A stretch of 64,000 nt of DNA from Olivibacter sp036959255 (GCF_036959255.1 NZ_JAWMTI010000002.1:558001-622000); one strand, 5' to 3'. Shown: positions 1-7,667, counted from the first letter of the stretch. Program-made: numbers and translations. The notes: generated from the letters alone by a model not told the origin.

Positions 1-1262
1 AAACGTCGATAATCGTTCTTTAATGAAATGCCATAGCCACCTTGCTCTTTCTTTTTTCCATCTTTATCAGGCACTTGCCCATTCACGGATGGAACCCAAT
101 CGAGAAAGCCGTATGACGGCATGTGCAAACCACCTCCATATTCTATATGATACCCACGTGGGAAGTTTAGCTTTTTATTATCAAGCCACCATGGTGAATA
201 GATATGTACGCTCCCTGTCCCGTCTTCGTTATAACGCTTTCGCTCAATTAATTCGGGAATAAACCCCGACATGCTTGAGCCTGTGGAATCATGTAAATAC
301 CTTCCCACCAACCCACTACTGTTTCCCAATCCGCCAGGATGCGCCTTCGATTTTGAATTCAATAAAAGTCGGGCCGACTCGCAAGCACTGGCACCTAATA
401 TAACCAGCTTTCCCCGTACGCTATATTCTTTCATATCTACCGTACTAACATAAGACACTCCCGTTGCCAGGCCTTCGTCATTAGTTAGTACTTCACGGAC
501 CATCGCATTATCGATGACTTTCAAATTATTGGTTTTCATAGCAGGAATCACCAAGCAGGAAGAGGAGGAAAAATCGCCGTACACTTTACAACTGCGCCCA
601 CATTGACCACAATAAAAGCAGGTTCCACGCCCCTTCATGCCGGGAAGTGCTTCCGTTAATACAGCTCCCCGACCAGGGATAACGGTAACACCGGCTTTTT
701 TTGCACCTCGTTTTATAAACAATTCGTTCAGACGAGGTTTTGGTGGTTTTAAAAAAATGCCATCAGGTTCATTCGGCAAACCCTCTACCGTACCATAAAC
801 ACCAATTAGCCGGTCTACCTTATCATAAAAGGGTTTTACCTCATCATAAGTAATCGGCCATGCGTCCGTTACCCCGTCAGTAGGTTTAAAGTCATCCGGT
901 CCCATCCGTAGGGAAATCCGACCCCAATGGTTTGTTCTTCCTCCCAGCATACGTGCCCTGAACCACTGAAAATCAGTACCATCAACCGTAGAATACGGCT
1001 CTCCTTCTAATTGCCACCCGCCATAGGCAGCATCAAAATCTCCAAAGGGACGAACCGTAGATGCGCCACGCCTAGGAGACTCCCAAGGCCATCTAAGTTG
1101 CAAGGCATCTTTAGCTGGGTCAAAAAAGGGGCCGGCCTCCAACATCAGCACTTTAAGCCCTGCATTTGCAAGGACATATCCCGCCATACCGCCTCCTGCT
1201 CCAGAGCCAACCACAATCGCATCGTATACCTGATCCTGCTCTTGAATTTCAAAATGTTTCAT
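1..1262 (-). CDS. GMC-family FAD oxidoreductase (3' end cut by window edge)
   Basis: The visible 420 codons have no stop, so the gene continues past the window start. The ATG at 1262 is followed by a Rossmann FAD motif (VVGSGAGGG, residues 17-25) and by GMC-type blocks such as LGGRTNHWGR. This is the family of gluconate and choline dehydrogenase-like flavoproteins that oxidise sugar or polyol hydroxyls. A four-cysteine cluster with spacing C-x2-C-x2-C-x3-C lies at residues 215, 218, 221 and 225; it resembles an iron-sulfur ligand set, but metal binding is inference. There is no obvious signal peptide. A -7-like box TATCTTTA at 1365-1372 and a hairpin lie in the leader. The substrate cannot be told from sequence. 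Confidence 0.9.
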   Translation of the reverse strand, partial: MKHFEIQEQDQVYDAIVVGSGAGGGMAGYVLANAGLKVLMLEAGPFFDPAKDALQLRWPWESPRRGASTVRPFGDFDAAYGGWQLEGEPYSTVDGTDFQWFRARMLGGRTNHWGRISLRMGPDDFKPTDGVTDAWPITYDEVKPFYDKVDRLIGVYGTVEGLPNEPDGIFLKPPKPRLNELFIKRGAKKAGVTVIPGRGAVLTEALPGMKGRGTCFYCGQCGRSCKVYGDFSSSSCLVIPAMKTNNLKVIDNAMVREVLTNDEGLATGVSYVSTVDMKEYSVRGKLVILGASACESARLLLNSKSKAHPGGLGNSSGLVGRYLHDSTGSSMSGFIPELIERKRYNEDGTGSVHIYSPWWLDNKKLNFPRGYHIEYGGGLHMPSYGFLDWVPSVNGQVPDKDGKKKEQGGYGISLKNDYRR

Positions 1263-1497
1263 TAAAAGTAGTTTAGTTTATCGTTAATGACCTTAACAGA
1301 ATATGCATTTTTTTTTGTTTTCCGATCATGCATATTTCCGCTAGGCATGTTGGTTGTTAGCCCCTAAAGATAGATGATTATTTTGTAAATTCTGCAAACT
1401 TAAGTTAAAAAAAACGCATTTTGAGGCTTGCTAATATGTTTTAGGAGAACATTTCCGATCCACATATTGCCACAAGCATGGCAGTAGCTCAGGCCAA

Positions 1498-1521
1498 ATG
1501 CTTGTATCTACAAGCATTTTT
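1498..1521 (+). terminator. Hairpin with T-run
   Basis: ATGCTTG (1498-1504) pairs with CAAGCAT (1511-1517) and is followed by five T on the plus strand. No plus-strand gene ends just upstream, so its use is unclear. Confidence 0.4.
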
Positions 1522-1596
1522 AGCTAATTTTGCCTTGGGTTTAGTTACAAGGGAGTTTGGTGCAACGCCAAATTGATAGCCGGCTCTTTAAATCCT

Positions 1597-1623
1597 AAGG
1601 GAATGGTTTCCGTTCCCTTTTTT
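1597..1623. terminator. Hairpin downstream of the pst operon
   Basis: An AAGGGAA...TTCCCTT stem sits just beyond the pstB stop codon. The T-run is on the plus side, so it would terminate plus-strand transcription best, but the stem could also end the pst transcript. Confidence 0.4.
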
Positions 1624-1624
1624 G

Positions 1625-2386
1625 TTAGCTAATAAAGCCTTTCACATAATCTTTGGTCAATTCTTCTTTTGGGTTTAGCAACACTTCTTCTGTTGGTCCA
1701 AATTCGATGATTTCCCCCATGTATACAAAGATAATAAAATCCGACACCCTTCTAGCCTGGCGCAAAATATGTGTAACAAGCACGATCGTATAGTTCTCTT
1801 TCAATTTGATGAGTAAATCTTCGATGGTCTTAGTCGAGATTGGATCAAGGGCAGAGGTTGATTCATCGCCCAAAATGATCTCCGGTTCAACAGCAAGTCC
1901 TCTGGCCAAACATAATCGTTGCTGTTGTCCAATCGACAATGCGCTGGCCGAAGTGTGGAGGCGGTGCTTCACTTCTTCCCAAAGTCCAACGGCTTGTAAA
2001 TAATGTTCTACTACAGCACTTAGTTCCTTTTTATTTTTTAAGCCATGGATGCGTGGACCGTATGTAATATTATCATATATGGACATAGGTAACGGAAAAG
2101 GCCTTTGCGCGAGAAGTCCCATTTTTTTTCGTATGTGGGTAACTTCAGTTTTTGATCCGTAGATATCTTCCCCATCCACTAACACACTACCGCTAATATT
2201 TACCTCTGGAATATCATCCAGTAGTCGGTTAAGACTTTTCAATAAGGTCGTTTTACCGCAACCGGAAGGACCTATGATAGAGGTTATGCTTTTATCCGGA
2301 ATATTTATATTAATATTTTTCAGCAAGTGATGATTGCCAATGTGTACATTTAAGTCTTTTACGCTGATATGAGGAGTTTGTGTCAT
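1625..2386 (-). CDS. pstB: Phosphate ABC transporter ATPase PstB
   Basis: ATP-hydrolysing subunit that powers phosphate import on the inner face of the membrane. Walker A is GPSGCGKTT at residues 39-47 and Walker B with the catalytic Glu is GDES around 173-176. The 253-aa length is normal. The signature motif is LSIGQ (150-154) instead of LSGGQ, and the usual DEP after Walker B is DES. The start overlaps the pstA stop by 4 bp, so translation is probably coupled. No phoU follows, unlike many pst operons. The C-terminal segment RVSDFIIFVYMGEIIEFG fits PstB well. Transport of a different oxyanion is possible but less likely. Confidence 0.9.
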   Translation of the reverse strand: MTQTPHISVKDLNVHIGNHHLLKNININIPDKSITSIIGPSGCGKTTLLKSLNRLLDDIPEVNISGSVLVDGEDIYGSKTEVTHIRKKMGLLAQRPFPLPMSIYDNITYGPRIHGLKNKKELSAVVEHYLQAVGLWEEVKHRLHTSASALSIGQQQRLCLARGLAVEPEIILGDESTSALDPISTKTIEDLLIKLKENYTIVLVTHILRQARRVSDFIIFVYMGEIIEFGPTEEVLLNPKEELTKDYVKGFIS

Positions 2387-3225
2387 GAATTTTTGCGTCT
2401 TTTATTGGTAAGGAGTGTACTTAAGACCACGATGATTAAAATAAAAATAGACAAAATCAATGCGGAAGCATAGGCCCTACCTTGTACCTCAGGAATGGGG
2501 CTACCCAACTGGAAAAATATGGCTAAAGGCAGGGTTGCTGCTGGTTCATGCAGCGATGCGGGAATATTATCGCTAAAACCTGCCGTAAACATAACGGCGG
2601 CAACATCCCCTACCCCTCTTCCAAATGCCAATAAAACGGCAGTTAACATGCCTGCCCGAATTTGCCTGAAATAAACTTTAGCCATTTCCCAACGTGTTGC
2701 CCCTAACGAAAGAACGGCCTCCTTTAGCTCTTTTGGCACATGGACAATCACTTCGTCTAATGTTCGTACCATGATGGGGATAACCAGTAAGGCCACCGCA
2801 ATGACACCGCCCAACAAAGAGGCTCTCACGCCCAAATAAACCATCAGGCTAAAAGCAAAGGCGCCGTAAACAATGGAAGGGATCCCAAACAAGACATCAA
2901 AGGAAAGTTTAGCAAAACGCGCAAAACGATTTTCTTTTTTTAGGTAGATATTTAAGTAAATCGCTACGGGCAAACTAATGACCATACCTAACAATGTTGC
3001 TCCTCCAGCCACATATATTGAGCCCACAATAGCATTCAACACACCGCCTGATCGGCCAAAATAGTAACCCCCATCCGGAGTCTTTGTTAACATATCCCAA
3101 TTTAAAAAAGGCAAACCTTTTATAATAACGGTACCAATGATTAGAAAAAGAGAAAGACCTACCAATAAGGTTGAGCCGATCATCAGTACTTTAAAAAGAA
3201 GTTCTTCAATTTTTCTTCTACGCAT
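2383..3225 (-). CDS. pstA: Phosphate ABC transporter permease PstA
   Basis: Integral membrane subunit of the phosphate importer, 280 aa with about six hydrophobic segments. The EAA coupling loop is visible as KEAVLSLGATRWEMAKVYF, the segment that contacts the ATPase. The ORF overlaps pstC by 8 bp and pstB by 4 bp, so the three are made from one message. The paralogous pstC shares the EAA loop but differs at the N-terminus, as expected for the PstA/PstC heterodimer. Confidence 0.92.
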   Translation of the reverse strand: MRRRKIEELLFKVLMIGSTLLVGLSLFLIIGTVIIKGLPFLNWDMLTKTPDGGYYFGRSGGVLNAIVGSIYVAGGATLLGMVISLPVAIYLNIYLKKENRFARFAKLSFDVLFGIPSIVYGAFAFSLMVYLGVRASLLGGVIAVALLVIPIMVRTLDEVIVHVPKELKEAVLSLGATRWEMAKVYFRQIRAGMLTAVLLAFGRGVGDVAAVMFTAGFSDNIPASLHEPAATLPLAIFFQLGSPIPEVQGRAYASALILSIFILIIVVLSTLLTNKRRKNS

Positions 3226-4108
3226 TTCGGATACTTATTTTTTGCAGGATCAACCTGGATATTATATTAAAAATCAAGATGATAAGAAACAGTGCAAATG
3301 CTGAAAACATAAGTGCCGCATCATATAGAGGTACAGACATCATTTCTCCAAAATTATTAGCTAATAAAGCAGGTAAAGGATAAGCTGGATCAAAGATAGA
3401 GTGCGGCGCAATGGGTACATTACCACAAACCATCAAAACGGCAATTGTTTCGCCGAAAGCTCTGGATACAGCTAGCACAATCGCTGCGATAATCCCGGGC
3501 ATTGCTTTTCTTAAAACCACTTTTTTGATAGTTTCCCATTTAGTGGCGCCCAATGAAAGCGATGCTTCCCGCAACTCCTTGGGAATCGTTTGCAACACCT
3601 CCACCACAATGCTAACGATAAGCGGAAATATCATGACAGCTAATACAATGCCGCCGGCCAGAACGGTAAATCCGGTAGAAAAGTCAACAAAAAAAGGTGC
3701 AACATATTTTTGCACCAAGGGTACCACAAATAATACCCCCCATACGCCGTAAATAACCGGTGGAATACCCGCCAACATATTAATCATGGGCAAAAAGAAA
3801 TTTCTAAAACGAATCGGGGCATATTCCGAAAGATAAATCGCTGTAAGCAAACATAAGGGAATGGCAATCGCGATAGACATACCTGTCACCCATAAGGTCC
3901 CCATAATAAAAGGATAAAATCCAAAAGATCCCTTTAATGGACGCCATGTATCCGAGCTAATCAATTCCCAGATAGAATAATCCTGTAAAATAGGCAAGGA
4001 GCGCCAATAAAGCCCAATCCCGATCAATAAAACCATGGATACGGACAAAATCGAAAAGATCAGCATTCCCGCACTAATTATCTTATCCTTGAGTAGACGT
4101 ATCTTCAT
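3218..4108 (-). CDS. pstC: Phosphate ABC transporter permease PstC
   Basis: Second membrane permease of the phosphate importer, 296 aa. It carries the EAA motif REASLSLGATKWETIKKVV and the SRAFGETIAVLMVCGN block typical of PstC. The start overlaps the pstS stop by 4 bp and the end overlaps pstA by 8 bp. Together with pstS, pstA and pstB it forms a complete high-affinity transporter. Confidence 0.93.
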   Translation of the reverse strand: MKIRLLKDKIISAGMLIFSILSVSMVLLIGIGLYWRSLPILQDYSIWELISSDTWRPLKGSFGFYPFIMGTLWVTGMSIAIAIPLCLLTAIYLSEYAPIRFRNFFLPMINMLAGIPPVIYGVWGVLFVVPLVQKYVAPFFVDFSTGFTVLAGGIVLAVMIFPLIVSIVVEVLQTIPKELREASLSLGATKWETIKKVVLRKAMPGIIAAIVLAVSRAFGETIAVLMVCGNVPIAPHSIFDPAYPLPALLANNFGEMMSVPLYDAALMFSAFALFLIILIFNIISRLILQKISIRNA

Positions 4109-5061
4109 CTTATTTTTGCTAATTCCTGCGCGATCGATTGTTTATTTAAACTTACATAGCCATTTTCGGGTAAGCGGGCTTGTCCTTCGGCTGAAAGTAT
4201 GTACCTTAAAAAAGACAGGAGCACTTCACTTTTTGGTTTACCATGAAATAACAAACCCAACGTTCTGGCAGGTGGTGAAGGGTATCGACCATCACCAATT
4301 GCTTGATTTAGACTATCAAGATTTTGATAATAATACTCATCGGAATCTATTTGTCCATTTCCATTCCAATCAATCGGAATAATCTGTACATTCTGCTGGG
4401 GTTTTCGGTTTTTCAAACTATAAACGTAATTCAGATTACTGAAACCAATGGCTAGTGGATCCCGCATAATCGCTTGTGCCTGTCCGGGGTCACCAAACAC
4501 ACCGATTCCCAATAGATCTTCTTGCGAAGCATCGAGAAATTTCGCCCAGGTTTCCGCAGCACCGGCCGCATCAGATCGTACATACACGTGCATATCATAA
4601 TCGCTATCAATACCTTTTAATTGGTTCCAACGAGCGGTTTTTGCCTTTAAAAACACGTCGATAAATTCACTTTTTGTTAATCCACGTTTTTCGATTTGTT
4701 TTGCAGCGGGATTGTTAGCATTGCAGGTTGCTACCACTGCATCATTGGCCACATTGACGAGAAAAGCACCTTTTTCAAACTCCTCGGGATGAATATCGCG
4801 CGACACCATGCCGATATCAACCATACCTGATAATACATCGGCAATGCCCTTCCCCGCACCACCGGCTGAAATATTAAAACGTACATTTGGATGATTTTCC
4901 TTAAAATCCTGACTCCATTGAATAAGCATTGGATAAAGAGCAAAAGCCCCTGATATGGATATGGTTTCCTGATTTTCAGCTCCTTTTTTTTCTGAATAAG
5001 TACATCCAATTATTCCAAGTAAAACACCGCCAATCAATCCGAAGGATACGTATTTTATCAT
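4105..5061 (-). CDS. pstS: Phosphate-binding lipoprotein PstS with EF-hand-like loop
   Basis: Substrate-binding component, 318 aa. The N-terminus is a lipoprotein signal with lipobox ending at Cys20, so it should be anchored facing the periplasm. Ligand-site segments include SGAFALYP (37-44) and SDAAGAAETW (163-172). The insertion DWNGNGQIDSDE (231-242) has acidic or amide residues at positions 1, 3, 5 and 9, Gly at 6, Ile at 8 and Glu at 12, which is a complete EF-hand loop pattern. Calcium binding is inference. The ATG overlaps the hxlR stop (ATGA), so the gene is probably cotranscribed with that regulator. Confidence 0.9.
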   Translation of the reverse strand: MIKYVSFGLIGGVLLGIIGCTYSEKKGAENQETISISGAFALYPMLIQWSQDFKENHPNVRFNISAGGAGKGIADVLSGMVDIGMVSRDIHPEEFEKGAFLVNVANDAVVATCNANNPAAKQIEKRGLTKSEFIDVFLKAKTARWNQLKGIDSDYDMHVYVRSDAAGAAETWAKFLDASQEDLLGIGVFGDPGQAQAIMRDPLAIGFSNLNYVYSLKNRKPQQNVQIIPIDWNGNGQIDSDEYYYQNLDSLNQAIGDGRYPSPPARTLGLLFHGKPKSEVLLSFLRYILSAEGQARLPENGYVSLNKQSIAQELAKIR

Positions 5062-5432
5062 TTGTTGCGTTGATTCAATTTGATTTCATGGAAGTACTTG
5101 CCCCAATTGCTTATTTCTTCAATGACACTTTTCAGTTCATATGCAATGGGTGTAAGCTGATATTCAGTATATATAGGCCTTTCCCTACAGGCACCTTTTA
5201 TTATCAGCCCTTTATGTTCTAATTCTTTCAACTCTTTTGATAGGGCTCTGGGTGAGATGCTTCCAACATACTCTTTGATTTCGTTAAAACGCTTATTACC
5301 TTTCGCCAGAGCAACAATTAACTTTAGACTCCATTTACCACCTATCGCATTTTGCGCCTCATGAATAGACGACAAATCGATAGTAAAGTCTGAAGAGACC
5401 CAATCAAACTGAATTTCTTTAGTTGTTTCCAT
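5058..5432 (-). CDS. HxlR-family winged-helix regulator
   Basis: A 124-aa MarR-like single-domain regulator of the HxlR (DUF24) family. Diagnostic segments are GGKWSLKLIVALAKGNKRFNEIK, in part, and the recognition region SPRALSKELKELEHKGLI. Family members often respond to electrophiles or redox signals and bind TACT...AGTA-like palindromes. The stop overlaps the pstS start by 4 bp, so it heads the pst operon, which is an uncommon pairing. A palindrome TCTA-N9-TAGA lies upstream at 5491-5507 and may be its own operator. Confidence 0.88.
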   Translation of the reverse strand: METTKEIQFDWVSSDFTIDLSSIHEAQNAIGGKWSLKLIVALAKGNKRFNEIKEYVGSISPRALSKELKELEHKGLIIKGACRERPIYTEYQLTPIAYELKSVIEEISNWGKYFHEIKLNQRNK

Positions 5433-5489
5433 TTTCTACATCCATTGCTCAATTAAGATGAGCCGTAAAGTTAATAGAAAAATTCAAAA

Positions 5490-5508
5490 ATCTATAAAAA
5501 CCATAGAC
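5490..5508. promoter_or_regulatory. Palindrome TCTA-N9-TAGA upstream of hxlR
   Basis: ATCTATA-AAAAC-CATAGAC, 19 bp with the core TCTA-N9-TAGA. Related sites with the same spacing occur at 6558, 6677 and 62674, all in promoter regions. A common regulator, perhaps HxlR itself, is inferred. Confidence 0.5.
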
Positions 5509-5534
5509 ATTATATTTATCAACTAAAAAAGACG

Positions 5535-5605
5535 AGGCCGTGAGCAGATTCGAACTGCTGTAAAAGGTTTTGCAGACCTCAACCTAACCGCTCGGTCACA
5601 CGGCC
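5535..5605 (-). tRNA. tRNA-Cys (GCA)
   Basis: Full cloverleaf. The 7-bp acceptor stem is GGCCGTG/CACGGCC with U73, the expected discriminator for tRNA-Cys. The anticodon loop is CTGCAAA with GCA, closed by GAGGT/ACCTT. The T arm is AGCAG-TTCGAAT-CTGCT. The 3' CCA is not encoded. It lies 7 nt after the stop of the dioxygenase gene on the same strand, so the two may share a transcript. Confidence 0.95.
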
Positions 5606-5612
5606 ACATAAA

Positions 5613-6416
5613 TTACTTTATAATACCGGCAAAACGTTGGTAAAATAAGGTGGGACTGTCTTCATTTTTAGGCATATATTTTCCCGCGATAATGGGTAAA
5701 TAAATAACCCGTCTTCTACTTGTTTCACCGACAATACCGGATTTAGCAACACGATGCCAAAGGCGTCCATCATGAACCGTAAGGTCTCCTGCTTCTGGAA
5801 TAATTGCTATTTCATTTGGATCCGTGTCGTGCGATAGGAAATATTTTTTTCGGAAAAGTAGTTGATACATGCTTTGCTTATGGGTACCTGGCAAGAGACG
5901 CAATCCACCATTTTCTGTTGTCAGTGAGCTAAGATGCACACCTACATTTAACATGGGATTTAATCGCCCTCCCTGGAAAATATCACGTAATCCGTCTGTA
6001 TGCCATCCCATTTGTGTAAATTTACTTTGCGGACCGTTAATATAGTGGTTGAAAACCATCCCATCTTTTTCATGTGTACCTAAACGTGCCCCTTCACCAA
6101 CTAGCGGCAATAGCTCCTGTAGACGCGGGTCCAAAGAGAACTCTTTTAGTATGGGATGATGTAGGTTAATAAAGGCAAATCGTTGAACGATTCGACGACC
6201 GTCTAAGTCTGTACCGTATTTAACGGGTACACCATTAATTTTTTGAACTTCCTTCTCGATCCATTGCCTTTCCACCTCTTGTGAAGCATGGATAATACGT
6301 TGGACCGCATCTGCATTAATAAAATGTTTAAAATGAATAAATCCGTTAAGGTCAAAAAAAGCCTTTTGTTCAGAGGTAAGCCTACCGTTAAACCTAAATG
6401 TTTGATAAGAAAGCAT
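5613..6416 (-). CDS. Phytanoyl-CoA dioxygenase (PhyH) family protein
   Basis: A 267-aa Fe(II)/2-oxoglutarate-dependent oxygenase fold. The iron triad is visible as the H-x-D of WHTDG and the distal His of HDGRLWHRVAKS; the Arg-rich strand after it probably binds 2-oxoglutarate. The length matches the family. The substrate is unknown; members act on phytanoyl-CoA, ectoine, halogenated compounds and others. Transcription probably starts near 6573 from TTTG-N19-TACTTTTG (6581-6611), giving a leader of about 150 nt. A palindrome covers the start point, so repression is likely. A tRNA-Cys follows directly. Confidence 0.85.
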   Translation of the reverse strand: MLSYQTFRFNGRLTSEQKAFFDLNGFIHFKHFINADAVQRIIHASQEVERQWIEKEVQKINGVPVKYGTDLDGRRIVQRFAFINLHHPILKEFSLDPRLQELLPLVGEGARLGTHEKDGMVFNHYINGPQSKFTQMGWHTDGLRDIFQGGRLNPMLNVGVHLSSLTTENGGLRLLPGTHKQSMYQLLFRKKYFLSHDTDPNEIAIIPEAGDLTVHDGRLWHRVAKSGIVGETSRRRVIYLPIIAGKYMPKNEDSPTLFYQRFAGIIK

Positions 6417-6557
6417 AACAAATTTGATTAAATTATTGAAAAGAATGAAATACAGAGAATGGGGATCGCTTTATCAACAACAATACCACATGGAATACGA
6501 GCGCATTCGACAGGCATATAAGATATGTATCAGGTTGTTCTTAAGCATAAGAAAAAA

Positions 6558-6576
6558 GACTACTAAAATAGTAGAC
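6558..6576. promoter_or_regulatory. Palindromic operator at the dioxygenase start point
   Basis: GACTACT-AAAAT-AGTAGAC, one mismatch from a perfect GTCTACT-N5-AGTAGAC. It begins 4 nt downstream of the -7 box TACTTTTG on the minus strand, so a bound protein would cover the transcription start. Confidence 0.55.
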
Positions 6577-6580
6577 TTTA

Positions 6581-6611
6581 CAAAAGTATCAATATCTTTT
6601 AATATTCCAAA
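6581..6611 (-). promoter_or_regulatory. Promoter TTTG-N19-TACTTTTG for the dioxygenase gene
   Basis: On the minus strand TTTG (6611-6608) is separated by 19 nt from TACTTTTG (6588-6581). Both boxes and the spacing match the Bacteroidota housekeeping consensus. Confidence 0.65.
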
Positions 6612-6676
6612 TTTTTTCTTTTCAACATAAAACCTCCCATTCCCTAGAAATTAATGAATTTAAAAAAATAAATAAA

Positions 6677-6712
6677 GTCTATTGATTTAGTAGACATTGT
6701 TCACTACTTTTG
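6677..6712 (+). promoter_or_regulatory. Promoter and operator of the XRE gene
   Basis: The palindrome GTCTATT-GATTT-AGTAGAC (6677-6695) overlaps the -33 TTG (6682-6684). A -7 box TACTTTTG lies at 6705-6712, giving 20-nt spacing. The predicted leader is about 77 nt. Confidence 0.6.
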
Positions 6713-6795
6713 CATGGAGTGCAAAGGCGAGTAGTTAACACAACAAAGAAGGCACTGACAAAACGGATCTATTTTTAAAATAAAAGATCGGAAAT

Positions 6796-7140
6796 ATGAC
6801 AAATACAGAATTACTCTATTTAATAAAAAGTCACAGAAAAGCCAAAGGCTTATCACAGGGCGAAATGGCGAACAGATTAAATATCGTTCTCAAGACTTAT
6901 CAGAATATCGAAAGCGGTATTACACGTTTAGATATCGAACGATTAAAACAAATAGCAAATTTGATAGACCTCAATTTGAGCACGGTATTTAACCGATCAA
7001 CAGATGTTATAAGCGAGAAAAATACAGAAAAAGAATTATATAATAAGTTACTTATCGAAAAAGAAACCTACATTACAAAGCTAGAGAATGATATTAAATT
7101 TTATCAGGAAATTTTGCGCGATAACAAACACTTTTTATAA
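6796..7140 (+). CDS. XRE-family HTH regulator with C-terminal coiled coil
   Basis: A 114-aa protein. Residues about 5-62 form a Cro/C1-type helix-turn-helix (KGLSQGEMANRLNIVLKTYQ followed by NIESGITRLDIERLKQIA). Residues about 70-110 are charged and heptad-like, suggesting a dimerising coiled coil. This layout is common in small Bacteroidota regulators. It is transcribed away from the dioxygenase and carries the TCTA-N9-TAGA site on its promoter. An imperfect inverted repeat flanked by GATC copies lies just before the start. Its targets are unknown. Confidence 0.88.
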   Translation: MTNTELLYLIKSHRKAKGLSQGEMANRLNIVLKTYQNIESGITRLDIERLKQIANLIDLNLSTVFNRSTDVISEKNTEKELYNKLLIEKETYITKLENDIKFYQEILRDNKHFL

Positions 7141-7188
7141 TATCATGGCCTGCTTTTTCAATAAAGCATTTGCAATCGTTTCTTTTGA

Positions 7189-7257
7189 AGTCGCGGGTAG
7201 ATTCGAACTACCGTAAAAGGTCGTGCAGACCTCCACCTAGCCGCTCGGTCACGCGAC
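7189..7257 (-). tRNA. Non-canonical tRNA-Cys(GCA)-like gene with 6-bp acceptor stem
   Basis: It aligns along its length with the tRNA-Cys at 5535-5605 and shares the D-arm and anticodon stem. One base is missing from each side of the acceptor stem, leaving GTCGCG/CGCGAC (6 bp, perfectly paired). The paired loss and the compensated sequence argue for a maintained structure rather than decay. The anticodon loop is CTGCACG: GCA is kept but position 37 is C and 38 is G, where the normal gene has AA. U73 and the T arm GGTAG-TTCGAAT-CTACC are kept. It lies 13 nt after the stop of the Cys-rich ORF and is probably cotranscribed with it. It could be a specialised tRNA, a tRNA-like regulator, or a late-stage pseudogene. 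Confidence 0.8.
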
Positions 7258-7270
7258 ATTTTTTAACCGC

Positions 7271-7471
7271 CTAACCTTCACCTTCTTTACGCTCAGATTT
7301 AATTTCATTTTTCTTACCAGGCTTCTCTTCTTCGCTTGCAAGTGATTCTTGGCTTTCTTTTTCCAAACAACGTATGCAATAATCATCTTGAATATCAATG
7401 TACGCATTCGCTCCGTCTTCGTTCTCCCTTTTTTTCATCATCTTACATTTAAATAAACAGGGACAGCCCAT
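7271..7471 (-). CDS. Cys-rich 66-aa protein upstream of the tRNA-Cys variant
   Basis: I do not recognise a family. The ATG at 7471 is preferred over an upstream TTG at 7507, which lies inside the -7 box. The protein starts MGCPCLFKCKMMKK and has a second pair in DDYCIRCLEKE, giving Cys3, Cys5, Cys9 and a later C-x2-C pair. The last third is highly charged (K and E rich) and probably disordered. The cysteines could bind zinc or another metal. A -7 box TAACTTTG (7505-7512) gives a short leader. Direct linkage to a tRNA-Cys variant is the notable context. Confidence 0.6.
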   Translation of the reverse strand: MGCPCLFKCKMMKKRENEDGANAYIDIQDDYCIRCLEKESQESLASEEEKPGKKNEIKSERKEGEG

Positions 7472-7504
7472 CGGGTATTGGACCTTCAAAACCAGCCCTC
7501 TTAA

Positions 7505-7512
7505 CAAAGTTA
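7505..7512 (-). promoter_or_regulatory. -7 box TAACTTTG of the Cys-rich ORF/tRNA unit
   Basis: The box matches TAnnTTTG exactly on the minus strand, with the predicted start near 7497. No clear -33 TTTG is seen at the usual distance. Confidence 0.45.
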
Positions 7513-7667
7513 AGGGAAATTTTTCAAAAAAGAATATAAAGTCTATAAAATTACTATATTATATTTCGGAGGCATGCGATTCTTCATGACGAGGAAACCT
7601 ATAAGCAAGTAGAAATTCTCCGAGAGATCAAGGTAGCCGCTATTCAACGAAGCAATTTACCTTCGTC

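Larger units (their letters stand above)
1263..1624. other. Intergenic region between GMC oxidoreductase and pstB
   Basis: This stretch holds the GMC leader. A 9-bp inverted repeat AATATGCAT (1300-1308) / ATGCATATT (1328-1336) with a 19-nt loop lies in that leader. Two terminator-like hairpins are described separately. I see no convincing gene here, only a 32-codon open frame at 1478-1576 that runs through one hairpin. Confidence 0.6.

Noticed and set aside
1478..1576. A 32-codon frame (MAVAQAKCLYLQAFLANF) in the spacer after the pst operon
   Set aside because: It runs through a terminator-like hairpin, is very short and has no promoter; it may be a remnant, but I cannot support a gene.
7555..7667. 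Coding-like plus-strand stretch reading ILHDEETYKQVEILREIK
   Set aside because: No start codon in that frame and it ends in the metQ terminus region; at most a gene fragment.
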